DNA of 64,000 bases, taken from positions 124,001 through 188,000 of the forward strand of contig JABANN010000001.1 of the NCBI GenBank assembly GCA_013115125.1, given 5' to 3'. This DNA comes from Perkinsus olseni (Eukaryota; Perkinsozoa; Perkinsida). The translations under genes and the position numbers were made by a program. Shown here piece after piece: positions 1 through 12,084 of this stretch (the stretch's first letter is position 1; each line of letters starts with the position of its first letter). A model generated the notes under the pieces. The model worked only from the letters and a program-made list of their open reading frames with translations. It was not told where the DNA came from and searched no databases.

Positions 1-2136
1 TCTGACAGCCGGAGAGAGATCAGATGCGAAAACTATGCAGAAAATGGTGCTCTGTTTACCGGCAGGAACGCAGTGAACCCCCATTCTCTCGATGAGAGTC
101 AGCAACAGAGGCTTCACAAGGGCGAGTCGGGCAGGCAATGAATTCGCAGTCGGAGCGGCGGAGCGGCAGTCTCGAGTGAACACCATCGATAGTGAATCAG
201 ATATCCTAACTGCTAGTGGGGCGAGCTCAGTGCATCAATTCCAGAGCTCGCGTGGAGATGTTTTCCTGCCGTCCAATTCACCAGAATATTCCCCTTTTCC
301 GCTATGACTACCTCCCGAGCCAAGCTCTCCTCCTCCACTGCCGATGTTACTATGATGTCCAAGGCCTCGGGGATCTGCCCCCAACTCCTCGGCATGCTTG
401 CTAATGCCTTCAGCAACAACCGAGATGCCGGTATGGCAGGCAGCGGCGTCGAGGTCCCTGCCAGCCGGATTGAAAATGGGGGGATTACTCAGCCGCTGTA
501 GTACCAAATCTTCCGATCATCTTATCAAAGGCTACAGCTGTACCCGTGACGCTGGGTGGAGGAGGCGCCCCTTCGGGTACATCAGGATTCACACAGAAAG
601 GCAGCCACCTTCCCCAGCAAACCAAGGCTGCTGATAGCACCGCGCGGGAAGCATGGGGGTCCATCACCACCTAAATGAGGATTACCACTGCCACATCTCA
701 CTAAGTAATCAAGAAGATACATGCTAGATGCGCCAAGCCGGGACTATTACGTTGGTCGAGATTGTGCTGACAACTCCAGGATACCACTGCCCGAGGTCCT
801 CCCCCTCCCTAGCCAGCTCGTCCCCCATGCTGCCTATGGCCTCGAAGCACATCACCTGAGAGAACATCATCCCTATGGGAATGAGGTGACCTTCCCTCCC
901 ACTACTACCTGACCTTCCCTGTCACCTTCCAGTCGTAGCGGGTTGAGAAGCAAGTGGAGCGTGTATCCGACATGATACACGTTACGAGAAGACGTCGGCG
1001 AGTATCTCCGGTATCTGAGCACCGAGTACTGTGGACTCCCACGGTGGCGCTGCTACTACTTGACGAGAGCGTGGGCCAGCTTAGTGAGGGCTCTGGCCAA
1101 TTCCTCCGGCATGGACTTATCAGTGCTATGATAATCTGCTACTGGGAAGAGGATGGCTGTGGTAACCGTCGGGAACAGCGACTGCAGCCTTCGTTCGGGT
1201 AACGCGGGCTCCTCTAAACAGAACATGAGATGCCACGAAGAGAGTCTTCGGCAACCATTCGACATCGCGAACCAATACAGCGGCTGCATTGCGCGTGAAT
1301 TATCTGGCTGCTTTTACGTCGAGAATATGATCGGCCTAGTAGGGGCATAAACCATTACAAATATTCGCCCACTAGTGTCCTCCAAACACGAAGGAAACTC
1401 ATGAGTTTCATGGCCCGCCCGAGAGAGAACCTTCCGGAGGCCTCATCACGTGAGCGGCGACGGGAAGCAGAGCCATCGATTCTCACCTGCCGGGTCGAGT
1501 CTGCTTAGAAGATACGCCAGGGCTTCAACCAAAGATACGGTGGAATCCTCAGGTAGAGTCTTGTACGATTGTCTTAGTATAGCAACAAGAGGCACGTAGG
1601 CGAGCTCAAAGGAGTAGTGGACGGCCCTCTGGTCGAAGGAGCGAAGTATCTGCCACTGAGGGCCTTCATAACCACCCTCCCTTTCCTGTGTATTACCCGG
1701 GTGATCTCATCAGCGTTGGGGGCCTGTCGAGGTCCGGTGCTGATAAGTCGGACCACTGCAGGCTGCAGGGCTGCCACTGCCTTCTGGGCTGCTGATGACA
1801 GAGGTCCGGTTGTGGCTGCTGTTCGGGCGGATTCAACGAGTGGCATGCGTTAAAAGGAGTCTTAGACCGAAAGAAGTCAGCGACGTCAAGCTTGGCCGAG
1901 ACCTCGTGTTTGCGTGTCCGCACGGACGCCACTACGGCGATGGTTACCAGTGGAGTCGTTCCAACCAGTAACTCTCGGCGGCGGGAGCATAAGTGATGTC
2001 AATTCGTCACCACCGCCCCGATTTCAGTCGACGACGATTATGCGTGGGCGAATAATTTCAAGCCGGAATAATTCACACACCAACATAATCGTCGGTCCTT
2101 CGCCTCTTCACCGACTCCCATCACGTATTATCTGGC
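1..2136. other. No recognisable gene
   Basis: Only short open frames without family resemblance are seen on either strand, and I could not link any of them through splice sites into a plausible protein. The right part probably holds the upstream region of PNO1. Confidence 0.4.
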
Positions 2137-2332
2137 ATGTCTTCTGCCACTGCATCCTGGAGTGACATCGCGAAGAAGGCAGCCCAGCCAGCCTCCGGGC
2201 CGGTCCGGAGAGTTCGCGGTCCGACAACTAAAAGGGACGGTCCCGTTCCTTTGACTGGTACTACGGGGTGGCGGTGCTTGAGCTATCACGGTTAGTACGG
2301 GTGGAACTGATGGAAAAAGCGTAAATTACGGT

Positions 2333-3414
2333 ATGAACTTGGCAGGTCCTGAGGACAATGACATGGATATTGTCCTGGACCCCGTAGAAGCCAACGCTGC
2401 CGAGGTTGACTATGAGCCTATGGAGACGGACTCGAAGGTACTACGGAGTTGGGATCAAGGCGTTTGGGCCTCGCATGCTTGTGGCTTTTAGGAGGGGTAT
2501 TCTAAACCGGCCTTCAAGCCAATGACTGCTGAGGAAGAGGAACGAGGCATGCGAGAAGTTCGGAGAATTGCGGTACTAAAGGGCGATTGGTATCTTCGGG
2601 ACGGGGTTACTCATGCAGGATGCGGATGAGGTCGAAGCAATGCAACGTGTTAGGTCCCTCCCCATCGGATGACCCCTCTTCGCAACAGCTGGCTGAAGCT
2701 CTTAGAGCCTCTTGTTCAGCACATGAAGCTTCAAGTCAGGATGAACACCAAGCGACGTTGCGTAGAGATTAGACGTAGTGCCGGGCGTCCTACCACTCCA
2801 ATCGCAACCATAGTATCTTTCCAGGTGGTCCTGGTGCTGAAGTTAACTCCCTTCAAAAGGGCGCGGACTTCATCAAGGCCTTTATGCTCGGCTTCGACAT
2901 ACAAGATGCTATCGCCTTGTTGAGGTACGCCCTCCACCAGTCGGGAGCGGGAGGAGATTTTTGTCTTACAGGTTGGACGACCTTTTCCTAGAATCCTTTG
3001 AAGTTAAGGACGTCAAGCGGCTCACTGGCGACCATCTGTCCCGATGCATTGGCCGTACTACCGCAGGACTCCTCGCCCTCTGCTCCATCGTCTTTGGTCA
3101 GGTATCGCCGGCAAGGATGGAAAGACCAAGTACGCCATCGAAAACTCTACTCGGACGCGAATAGTACGACTGTACTGAGTCGCTACTCCCTGCATGCGCT
3201 CCATCAGGTCCTGGCCGAGGATAAAATCCATCTGCTGGGTTCCTTCACCAACATCCGCTTGGCAAGGGACGCTATCTGTAGTTTGATTCTTGGCAGTCCT
3301 CCCAGTAAAGTGTAATACCATCCCCTCTCGGTCACTCTGAGGTCTCCCAAGGGACATCCTCTCAGGTACCAAAGGCTGCGTACCGTCAGCAAACGCGTGC
3401 AGGAGCGTCTGTAG
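2333..3414 (+). CDS. PNO1: PNO1 (RNA-binding protein in 40S subunit assembly)
   Basis: KH-type protein, partner of the NOB1 endonuclease, needed for 18S rRNA 3' end maturation in the nucleolus and cytoplasm (family knowledge). Eight exons join in frame: 2333-2437, 2492-2572, 2654-2774, 2825-2924, 2972-3054, 3102-3163, 3208-3311 and 3366-3414. The product has an acidic N-terminus, then [64 protein letters not shown] and the ending [11 protein letters not shown] plus a short basic tail, all in the order of the family. The start is the least certain part. An upstream ATG at 2137 opens a 40-codon frame that reaches a GT at 2258. It joins the frame at 2333 only through a 25-base intron (acceptor at 2282), which is too short to trust. 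The next gene, eIF2 gamma, starts only about 170 bases downstream on the same strand. Confidence 0.93.
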
Positions 3415-3586
3415 ATATAGTCATCACCTCCAGGCAGCAGCAGCCTTACCATTGCTATCCTGATACTCGCTGCTACTACGTTTCTCTCTCCCACTTGTTT
3501 CCGGATTTGAGTTGAGCCTTCACGTTCTACTACGTTCTCTCCTGCCCGCCAGCCCGTCCTCTCTTGTCTTTCTTGCCATCAACAAT

Positions 3587-5672
3587 ATGCCCGCGCCCCC
3601 TGCTGACGGCCTTGCAGTACAGGACTTGACCAACCTCGACGTCACCACACTCACACCTCTCTCCCCCGAGGTTATCTCGCGACAAGCCACCATCAACGTT
3701 GGTAGGTTACTCGGGGGAGCCTTACTTTCTCTTACCTCATTGCTTTCGCTGTTGCAGGTACCATCGGTCATGTCGCTCACGGCAAGTCAACGGTTGTTCG
3801 AGGCCTTTCGGGAGTAGGGTAGTGCCGCGACTAGCTCTCGTGGCCACTGGTCTCCTTGCAGGTTATGACCATTCGATTCAAACAGGAGAAGGAGCGTAAT
3901 ATCACCATCAAGCTTGGATATGCCAACGCTAAGATATACAAGTGCCAGAACCCCGACTGTCCCAACCCTGGTGAGGCTTCCCGGTCCTGGACCCCTCTGG
4001 GCCCATCAGTGCCCTCCTCGCAGGTTGTTATACTTCTCACGGCTCGGCATACCCCGATCGCTACACTGATGAGCATGGTGAATGGGTCGTCGTCCGTCAC
4101 GTCTCCTTCGTCGATTGCCCTGGTCATGATATCCTTATGGCCACCATGCTTAACGGTGCAGCAGTCATGGACGCTGCCTTGCTCCTCATTGCTGCCAACG
4201 AGAAGTGCCCTCAGCCACAGGTAACACTAAAACCTGATTGCTAGGAGTGATGCTGGACATCCTGCCTTCTCTTCACAGACCTCAGAGCATTTGGCCGCTG
4301 TGGAGATCATGCGACTGCGCCATCTCATCATACTACAGAACAAGGTCGAGTTGGTTACCGAGGCCGAGGCTCAACAGCAATACGCTGACATCCGGTATGC
4401 TTCTACCGCTACGGATCGGATGGGCTTTTATTCATCATTTTTGTTAGGAACTTCGTCAAGGGTACTGTGGCGGACTCTGCTCCTGTGGTGCCCATCTCGG
4501 CTGTGCTTCGGTACAACTTGGACGTGGTGGCCGAGTATCTTTGCACTCAAGTGAGCTCATCAGCAACCTTCATTTGAATTGCCTTCATGATGCCTTCGCT
4601 CAGATCCCTGTGCCCGTCCGCGACTTCACCTCCTCGCCTCAAATGATTATCATCCGCTCGTTTGACGTCAACAAGCCTGGTGAGAGTGACTACGCTTCTC
4701 TGGGTCCTGTGCGATGGTTGGCTCTTTTGCAGGTCAGGATGCCGAGGAGCTGATGGGCGGTGTCGCTGGTGGAAGTATCCTTAAGGGTGTTTTGAAGGTG
4801 ATTAGGAGCCCATTGCCCTGTTGTCTGGATTGGTATCCTTCCTAGGTTGGCGATGAGATTGAAATCCGTCCCGGTGTCATCAGCAAGGACGATCAAGGAC
4901 GTGTGACGTGCCGTGCCATCAAGACTAAGGTCAAGAGCCTCCACGCTGAGAACAACGAGCTGCAGTATGCTGTTCCGGGAGGGTAGTCATGAGGATACTC
5001 TCGCCTGGATCTCACTGTCCTTCACTCAGTCTCATCGGCGTTGGTACACAGATGGACCCCACCCTGACTCGCGCTGATCGTTTGGTCGGACACGTCCTAG
5101 GGTACCCCGGCCACCTTCCTGACGTATATGACCAGATCGAGGTAGTCAGTGGTCTGCCGCTCCTTGCCCGGGGTGATTTCCTCGGTCAACTTCAGATCAA
5201 GTATCATCTTCTTCGTCGTCTACTGGGAGTAAAGCAAGACACCGATGCTTCGAAGCACGGTGAAGGTATGATCAATAGCGCCTCTGCACGCGCAGACCTT
5301 CCTGCCGTTTCGTTCAGGCTATAAGGGTCCTTCCATCACCAAGCTGAAGAACAAGGAAATTCTTATGGTCAACATCGGAAGTCGGAGTTGCTACTGTGTC
5401 CGACCGTCGTGGAACTCTCTGCTGTAGGTACTGCCGCCGGTGGACAGATAGTCGGTACCAAGACTGAGGGGTCCGTGGCCAAGGTCCAACTCGCTGTACC
5501 AGTAAGGACACAAAAGGCTGACCCTGTTTGATGATGATTGTGTTCCTCTTGCTAGGTCTGCGCTAACGTTGGTGACAAACTGGCTTTGAGTCGACGCATT
5601 GACAAGCACTGGCGTCTCATCGGGTATGGCGAGATTGTGAAGGGCAAGATGGTATCTGGCAAGACTGCTTAG
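3587..5672 (+). CDS. Translation initiation factor eIF2 subunit gamma
   Basis: GTPase subunit of eIF2, which delivers initiator tRNA to the 40S subunit. Fourteen exons join in frame: 3587-3701, 3758-3813, 3862-3970, 4024-4220, 4279-4394, 4448-4550, 4604-4679, 4733-4797, 4846-4982, 5030-5141, 5196-5259, 5318-5380, 5428-5501 and 5556-5672. Motifs in order: G1 loop GHVAHGKST, switch I region [16 protein letters not shown], zinc-knuckle cysteines [13 protein letters not shown]3 [26 protein letters not shown]4-like QNKVELV, domain [11 protein letters not shown], and the C-terminal barrel [54 protein letters not shown]. Start ATG 3587 gives an N-terminal leader typical of the eukaryotic form. All introns are about 45-70 bases with GT...AG ends. 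Complete and apparently intact. Confidence 0.96.
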
Positions 5673-7032
5673 AAGAAATGCTGAACAGTTATCGCAGCGT
5701 CACGGCAAGTTTCTCCCGAATTCACCAAGTTTTGAGTTGAGTACTTATGTGACAGCAATTGGAACAACTCGATAAGTGGAGGGCATGAGATCGGCACTCT
5801 GTGGGACTCCCACAGCGGGAGATGTGCGTGCGTTGTGTAGTAAATTGAACCGAACCCAAAACACTTCTAGTGGAAGTCAAAGGCTTTCACATACAGTAAC
5901 ATGTGAGTGATGCGCTCTAGCGTCATGCCTCAGGCGATGATATGGGCGACACGGGAAAAACCTAACTTAGGTTACCTAAGATGGAGACATCTATTCAATA
6001 GATTCTATTGAATACTATGGGAGCAATCTCTCTACTGGGTACGACGCGCACGATACCTCACCTTTTCCGTCACGCCGTGTGTTCATGGTACGTGAAGAAT
6101 ACAACCACCAGCACGGCAGAAGAGGCCCCAAATCATTGTGCACATGCGCTACTCGAGGCGCCAAAGGGATGATCATCACTCGATGGAGACACAGCCATGC
6201 GTTATGAGAAATTCCGAAAGCCGTGGATCTCATTGAACTTGGAACTTTGAATGAGTGTGACGAGACGCTCAGAAAGCAGTCATGGGAGAAACCCATTCGC
6301 TCAGGCCGCTATAGCATTGCTGCCGCACGACCGCGCGGCCAGATGTAAGCAAGCGCGGATTGGACCCAAACGTGTCGTGCCCACTTGATACTTCCACAAA
6401 AATCCTGAAAGATATTTTTCTCAACTTTAACAACTAAGAAATGCACGATGTGCGACTGTTCTACCCTTTAAAGATGTCAAGAGCTCGAGTGGAACTTGAT
6501 CGTCACCACTTGACCATCCTTACTCTGTGCTCTCGCCAATCGCGCTCAAGCCTGGCGCCCCACTGTGTACCTGTGTCGCGAAGGGCGATGGGGGACTGTC
6601 TCGTCCATCCACATGTGTATGCCCCATCAGGGGATCGTCGAGCTCGTGTGGACTCTCCAATATGGCGTACGAGAGCTCCGTTGACAGTCAGGTTCCACCG
6701 GACTGATGCTCGACTCTGATACGGCCCGCAGACGATAGTGGTACGCCACGAAACATAACGCCACCGGTTCGGAACACGGAGTCATTGGAAACGAAAGATA
6801 GTCTCCATTCCCCAGAGTGTGACATGACGCCGCTACTGCTTGAATCTCGGTCTCTTTTCATGACCGTAACCTAACATGAGCATCGTCTGTTGCATGAAGC
6901 TCGTTAGCGGCCCCTTCAGCAATGCCAATGTCTAATGAAGTATAAGTGATTGTGCGATTTTGAGTGAGGCCTACTCTCTCATACACTACAGTGTAGTAGT
7001 GCAGGCTTTCTGTTGTCACAGCAGTCTCAACT
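5673..7032. other. Intergenic, no gene seen
   Basis: No coherent coding signal. The right end is presumably the upstream region of the secreted-protein gene at 7033. I see no clear regulatory motif. Confidence 0.4.
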
Positions 7033-7827
7033 ATGCTCCATCTAGTTACTATCTTCGCGACGGTCTCTGCTACTCATGGCATCCAGGCTATTCCGCATGT
7101 GGACGAGGCTGTCACGAACTTCACGGCCCTCCTCGGTGAGCCTGATGTCCACAAGTTCATCGACAAGGTCTTGATGGATGCCCCGCCCCCGCCTAGCCCC
7201 GGTGGCCGTGAACTGGGTGAGGATCTTGAAGGTGAACTTCTCGCAAGCAAGAAGGACGATTATCCATTCTGTTCCAACTGCAAGACCATCCAAAGCACGG
7301 CAATCTCCGCTTACTTCCAGCAGCAAATTACTGAAATTTGCAAGAAAAAGGCAGAAAAAGGCCCAGTCCCCGTCTGCCAAGGAGTTTTGCTGCTCTCTCC
7401 AGGATGGAATCGCAGAGCTCAATCAGGTGTTGAACGGCTACATTTTCTTGCGCTCCCGTCCCTCCAACAGGCGATCTCTACTTGCATCGGGACAAATCAG
7501 TGCCCGACCGAGGATGCCTATAACGCCTTCTTCAACCCCATCATCCCCGGTAGACTGGTGGACTTCACTAAATTCCCGTACTGCCCCCAGCATTATTGCC
7601 CTTTTCATGACATTGATAGCTGCTTCCGAAAAGTGTCCAACAAAATGGCATCATTCGCCTTCAAGAAGGCTTTGAAGACCTGTCGTGGTTATCACGACAA
7701 AGATCTGGATGAGTTCTGCGGCTATATCGCGACTGATGCCTACTTCGGCCACGGTCTGGTCTTTGGGTACGTTGGCGTCTTCGAGCAGGCTACGGGTTAT
7801 TGTGTCCGCGATCAATGTCATAAATAA
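7033..7827 (+). CDS. Secreted cysteine-containing protein, paralogue A
   Basis: Single-exon frame of 264 residues starting with a hydrophobic signal-peptide-like stretch (MLHLVTIFATVSATHG). It is followed by a linker with a PPPPSP run near residues 54-59 and a domain with several cysteines (FCSNCKTIQSTAIS, CIGTNQCPTEDAYNAFFNP, FCGYIATDAYFG, ending in CVRDQC). It is closely similar along its length to the gene at 9982, so the two are tandem duplicates. Residues around 104-145 do not match the paralogue in this frame, whereas the +1 frame does (EFCCSLQDGIAELNQVLNGYIF). This means two indels that cancel each other lie inside the gene. I recognise no named family. Extracellular location is inferred from the leader and cysteines only. 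Confidence 0.75.
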   Translation: MLHLVTIFATVSATHGIQAIPHVDEAVTNFTALLGEPDVHKFIDKVLMDAPPPPSPGGRELGEDLEGELLASKKDDYPFCSNCKTIQSTAISAYFQQQITEICKKKAEKGPVPVCQGVLLLSPGWNRRAQSGVERLHFLALPSLQQAISTCIGTNQCPTEDAYNAFFNPIIPGRLVDFTKFPYCPQHYCPFHDIDSCFRKVSNKMASFAFKKALKTCRGYHDKDLDEFCGYIATDAYFGHGLVFGYVGVFEQATGYCVRDQCHK

Positions 7828-8894
7828 ACGGTGTACGGCTTCCTGAGGACTCCTGGGAACTACATTCCGCACCGAATTTTTATACTCCTGCTGCACTAAC
7901 ATATCTCTAAACCCCATATCTACTGGGTACTCACAATTTTTTACTCCGCTACACACTATAGTGTTTCAACATATTTCTTCCCGGCGTTGCACTTACGCTC
8001 GCGCGAGCAGGAACTCGTGTGCACGGCCTGGACCGCTCACCGCTCTATGGATGTTATTCCCGTTTTACTTCGTATTTCAAGTGACTTTCGATCCCAAGTA
8101 ACTTTGATGGGGCAGTGACTCTCAGGAGGATGTACTTGGTTCACGGACTATTTCTTTACATACAGTAGTTTTTCGACCGCTGGTATTATGTTAAGTCACA
8201 GCAGTAATGGGTGGATGCGAAGCACCGCGAATATGGGCACCCAAAACGATGGTGAAGCGCCTGTTAAGATGAGGATGAACCTGTTCTCGCACATTCCAGG
8301 CGGTGCAAAATAGAACGGGGCTCAGAGTCCTTATCACCATGAGGATGAGCATGTATGGCCTGTGAAGCGTGCTATGCTAGCATAGTACATACGCAATAGT
8401 GTCCATCTATCACAGTGTCATATCAGTGCCTGTCTATTACATTGTCATTTCGTCAATTTCCTGGCATACAGAAAAGCAAGACCGAGGGCAATCTACCCCC
8501 ACGGTAATCAGGGAGCCCTCTCTAGTGCCGGCGTAATCATTCAAATTAGCAGCGGTTGTACATGACCGCAAAGCAGAATAACACAATGACACCATGATAT
8601 ACGAAATCGCAATCCGCGTTACACAGATCCGCGACGTGTTACAAATGTACATGCTATTTTGGGCGTTGCTGCTATTTTAACTGCTCTAGCGGTTATGCAC
8701 ACAACAGCACGCTGCTGTTTTGCTCGTCATTATACGATAACAGCACTGAGCAAAGCTTGTTGCTCTTTTGTGGTTGCTGTTCCCTATACCAGCTATGGCC
8801 GGTCGCCGGTTTGGTGATCATGTTACCTAGCCGGGGTGAACAAATAGCCTGCGGGAGCCGGCTCCAACATTTCATCAAATACGAGGTGACGGTG

Positions 8895-9475
8895 GCGTAA
8901 TTCGCCGATCGTCGCCACTGTCTGGCTGCTGCCCTGAGCGAATGTGATGGGATGCCCGAGGGGCGGCTAACGGATGATCCCCGTGGACGTCGGCGGGTGT
9001 AGCCAACTAGTTGGAATGAGGGAAGGGCTCCACCAGAACGCTCACTCCCTCACCGAAGTGGGGACTTGCTCTCAAGGGTCCCGAACCGGAACCTATTGCG
9101 AGTTGTGCCGCACAACTGGTGCGGACTACGACACGTACCGGGAAGAAGCAAGCGAAACGTACCGTAGAGCGAATAGATGGGCTGCACAGCATCAGCGAGG
9201 CTGCTGAGGTGAGAGGAAAGCTATTGCGATGGAAACCATGTTCTCCGGCACTGGCAGTCATCTCGGACGTCTTCTTGACAAAATGAGAAATTATATCTTC
9301 ATGCCACGCCTCGGACACTCAAGTCTGACGGACAGGGACCGTCACAGGCCGACAGACAGAGACAGTCTCCATCGCTTGGCCAGGGTTGTTTAGACTTCTG
9401 GAAGCTCCGCAGCTCACCACGAGGAACCGTTCTCAGCAGGATGGGAAAGAATTCAACAAACATGCGATGTTTATC
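8895..9475 (+). repeat. Dispersed repeat, copy 1
   Basis: Shares long near-identical stretches with 12085-12640 (for example GATGATCCCCGTGGACGTCG at 8974, then the CTCCACCAGAA and CTCACTCCCTCACCGAA blocks). It also matches the reverse complement of 31754-32165, including the block CTTCTGGAAGCTCCGCAG near 9392. No intact protein is seen in it. It lies about 1.1 kb downstream of secreted paralogue A. Confidence 0.75.
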
Positions 9476-9981
9476 GTTGGAGACCTTGAAGTTCTGTTTG
9501 GCTTCGAAACCCGCCAGAGTTCAGCGCGCCTCCAAGCAGTGACGCGACTTCGAGGCAGAAGCAGCCTGCCCCCGTTTTTGGCGTGGCTGTTTAACCGCAG
9601 CCACGCAACGAAAGCTCGTCTTCGCTGCTACAAGCTGCCTGACGGGGATGTTTGCATTAACAGATATTGACCGAACAGCTGTGCCCGCGAACTTCACCTA
9701 AACGGGATGTGATACGGTGACCGCAGGCATCGTGCAGAAGCATTGTGGCACGTGAATTCGTCTAACTTCCCCCGGGAGTGACGTGACGCGGTTCATCCTT
9801 CTTTCTTGTCCATTGTTGAGTGTTCATGCTTGACCCGTTCGAGAGGGTGTCTGATCCGGAATAGCCATCGCGAACGGAGTGCTCTGCCTTCTGCTCCTCA
9901 GCTGCTTTCAGTGGTGCTGCTTACTGCATTACATCCATCATTATCATTGTCAGGCTTTTAGTCATACCACCTGTATCAACT

Positions 9982-10770
9982 ATGACCCGCCTCCTGGTTA
10001 TCTTTGCTACCGTCGCTGGTACTCTAAGCATCCAGACTGACCCTCCCATGAACGAGGCTGTCGCGAACTTCACCGCCCTCCTCGGTAACCCTGATGTCCA
10101 CAAGTTCATCGACAAGGTCTTGATGGATGCCCCGCCCCCGCCTAGCCCCGGTCATCGTGAACTGGGTGAGGATCTTGGAGGTGAAGTTGTCGCAGGCAAG
10201 AAGGACGATTATCCATTCTGTTCTAACTGCAAGACCATCCAAAGCACGGCCATCTCCGCGTACTTCCTGCAGCAAATTACTGATATCTGCGACGGACCTG
10301 GAAATGCTGACTCCCTGTCTACCGAGGATTTCTGTGGCTACCTCAGAAAGGGAATATCTGCGCTCAATCAGGTGCTGAATGGTTACATCTTCGTGCGCTC
10401 CCGCGCCCTCCAACTGGCGATATCTACATGCATCGGCAGAGGTCAGTGCCCGATCGAGGATGCCTACAACGCTTTCTTTAACCCCATCGTCCCCGGTAGA
10501 CTGGTGGACTTCACTAAATTCCCGTACTGCCCTCCGCATTATTGGTCTTTTTATGACATTGAAACTTGCTACAAAAAAGTGACGCTGAAGATGATACTCT
10601 TCGCGTATGATCAGGTGTCGGAGGCCTGTGATGAGTATGGCGATGAGGGTCTGGATGAGTTCTGCGGCTATTTCGCGACTGATGCCGACCTCGGTCTCGG
10701 TCTGGTCTTTGGGTTCGTTGGTGTCCACGAGCAGGCTACGGGTTATTGTGTCCGTGATCAATGCTGGTAG
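9982..10770 (+). CDS. Secreted cysteine-containing protein, paralogue B
   Basis: Single-exon frame of 262 residues with a signal-peptide-like start (MTRLLVIFATVAGTLSIQT), the conserved segment VHKFIDKVLMDAPPPPSP, and the cysteine-bearing blocks FCSNCKTIQSTAIS, ICDGPGNADS, EDFCGYLRKGISALNQVLNGYIF, CIGRGQCPIEDAYNAFFNP, EFCGYFATDADLG and CVRDQCW at the end. Compared with paralogue A it keeps the reading frame through the middle block, so it is probably the ancestral-like copy. The even spacing of cysteines suggests disulphides in a secreted or surface protein (inference). Family not recognised. An antisense frame of 245 residues across the same DNA is a codon-bias shadow. Confidence 0.8.
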   Translation: MTRLLVIFATVAGTLSIQTDPPMNEAVANFTALLGNPDVHKFIDKVLMDAPPPPSPGHRELGEDLGGEVVAGKKDDYPFCSNCKTIQSTAISAYFLQQITDICDGPGNADSLSTEDFCGYLRKGISALNQVLNGYIFVRSRALQLAISTCIGRGQCPIEDAYNAFFNPIVPGRLVDFTKFPYCPPHYWSFYDIETCYKKVTLKMILFAYDQVSEACDEYGDEGLDEFCGYFATDADLGLGLVFGFVGVHEQATGYCVRDQCW

Positions 10771-12084
10771 TTCTTATCAATGATACACCATAACACTATT
10801 AAGATATATTATTTATTATAAAAGTTTATTGTCACCTAGACGAAAGCTCCGTCAGTGCTCGAGCTTAGGTTCTCCGCCCGCCAGGCTGCTAGTGTATGCC
10901 TTCCGTGGCTCGGAGCGCTTCTGTTTTTTTGTTTCCTTCGATTTATTTCTGTCCAACGGGACTTGAGCAGAGCAGAGCAGAGCAGAGGTTCTCGGGTGGT
11001 ACCTCCGACCGAGGATCTACCTGTTCATGCGATTTTCCCAGGATCCTGTTGAAGTTGTGTTTGACCTGAAGTGGAGTGCTGATCCCTGGTGTCATCCAGT
11101 GGGAGAGCTACTATCAGGCCATTACCATGACCATAGTATGCTCAACATACCGTGGAGTTGCTCGAGGGGTCGCACAGCGCATTTCTGCGGCTAGGGAAGC
11201 CACGAGTGCTCCTGCAATGATGTGTGTACATCTTGCACGAAAAGTGCCTTTCCCAAACCGCGAGCCTGAAGACCCAGAAGGGCGTTCGTTCACTGCCCAA
11301 CTATGCTGACGGCGGAATGAGCTGCTGAGCAAAGTTGTGCAGACACAGTTCGCGTGCCGTTCAGGCCATGATATCCCCAATGCCTAGCATGGGAAACCAT
11401 TTCTACGGAGAAACCGAGGTTTCGGGGGGAATAGCGTGATTCGCAGTATTCAATCTAGCTGACTTGCTGGAGGAGGCTCTCCCGGAGAGTGAAAGGTCTC
11501 GTAGAGAGCTTAGTTGTCAGTTGATTCTTTGCATGTCAGGTGCCTGTCCACGGCTTGGCATCTCGCCCGTCGGCATTTTGCACTCAGACTCCCAGGTTTA
11601 GCACCCGATACGCTGTAATGACTGGTTGAAACCTTATGGGTCCTTTTCCCTTATCCCATCCACAACCAACAACAGAAGGCCATTCGATGGCCTGGATGGC
11701 ATGTGGATGGCCGCGATCTCCCCTCAAGTTGAGGGGGGACGGCGTTGAGAGTCTCGCTGAGCCCGTCTTCATGGCGTCCTTTCCTCAAGGACCTCAGTAC
11801 CATGGTGGGCGGTGCCCACTGGGCACGCTTGGTATCGAGTTCGTTCCTATGCCCTTTCCACCGTCAGTCACTCCCAGGGCGATGGAGAGTCCCCGGGGCA
11901 ATCTGCACGCATACTCTTCATCTCGAGTGCAACGGGTTCGACTGAGACTGACTCTACAGCCGAGAATACCGTATATCGAGCTGATGTAAAGTGATGTCGA
12001 TACCAATTGCGCTTATGGTGCTCCTTGCGCTGTGTGAAAGTCAGCATGGAAGCCCGATCAGACATAAGTAGGCACAGTCTGTAA
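10771..12084. other. Intergenic, includes a short GAGCA tandem run
   Basis: No gene seen. A short run of the unit AGAGC is present near 10967-10987. Confidence 0.4.

Noticed and set aside
2258-2282. 25-base intron joining an upstream exon (2137-2257) to PNO1
   Set aside because: Frame fits, but 25 bases is shorter than any other intron seen here; kept only as a possibility.
10024-10761. 245-residue minus-strand open frame opposite secreted paralogue B
   Set aside because: It mirrors codon bias of the + strand gene, has no signal or family features, and the + strand frame is conserved in the paralogue.
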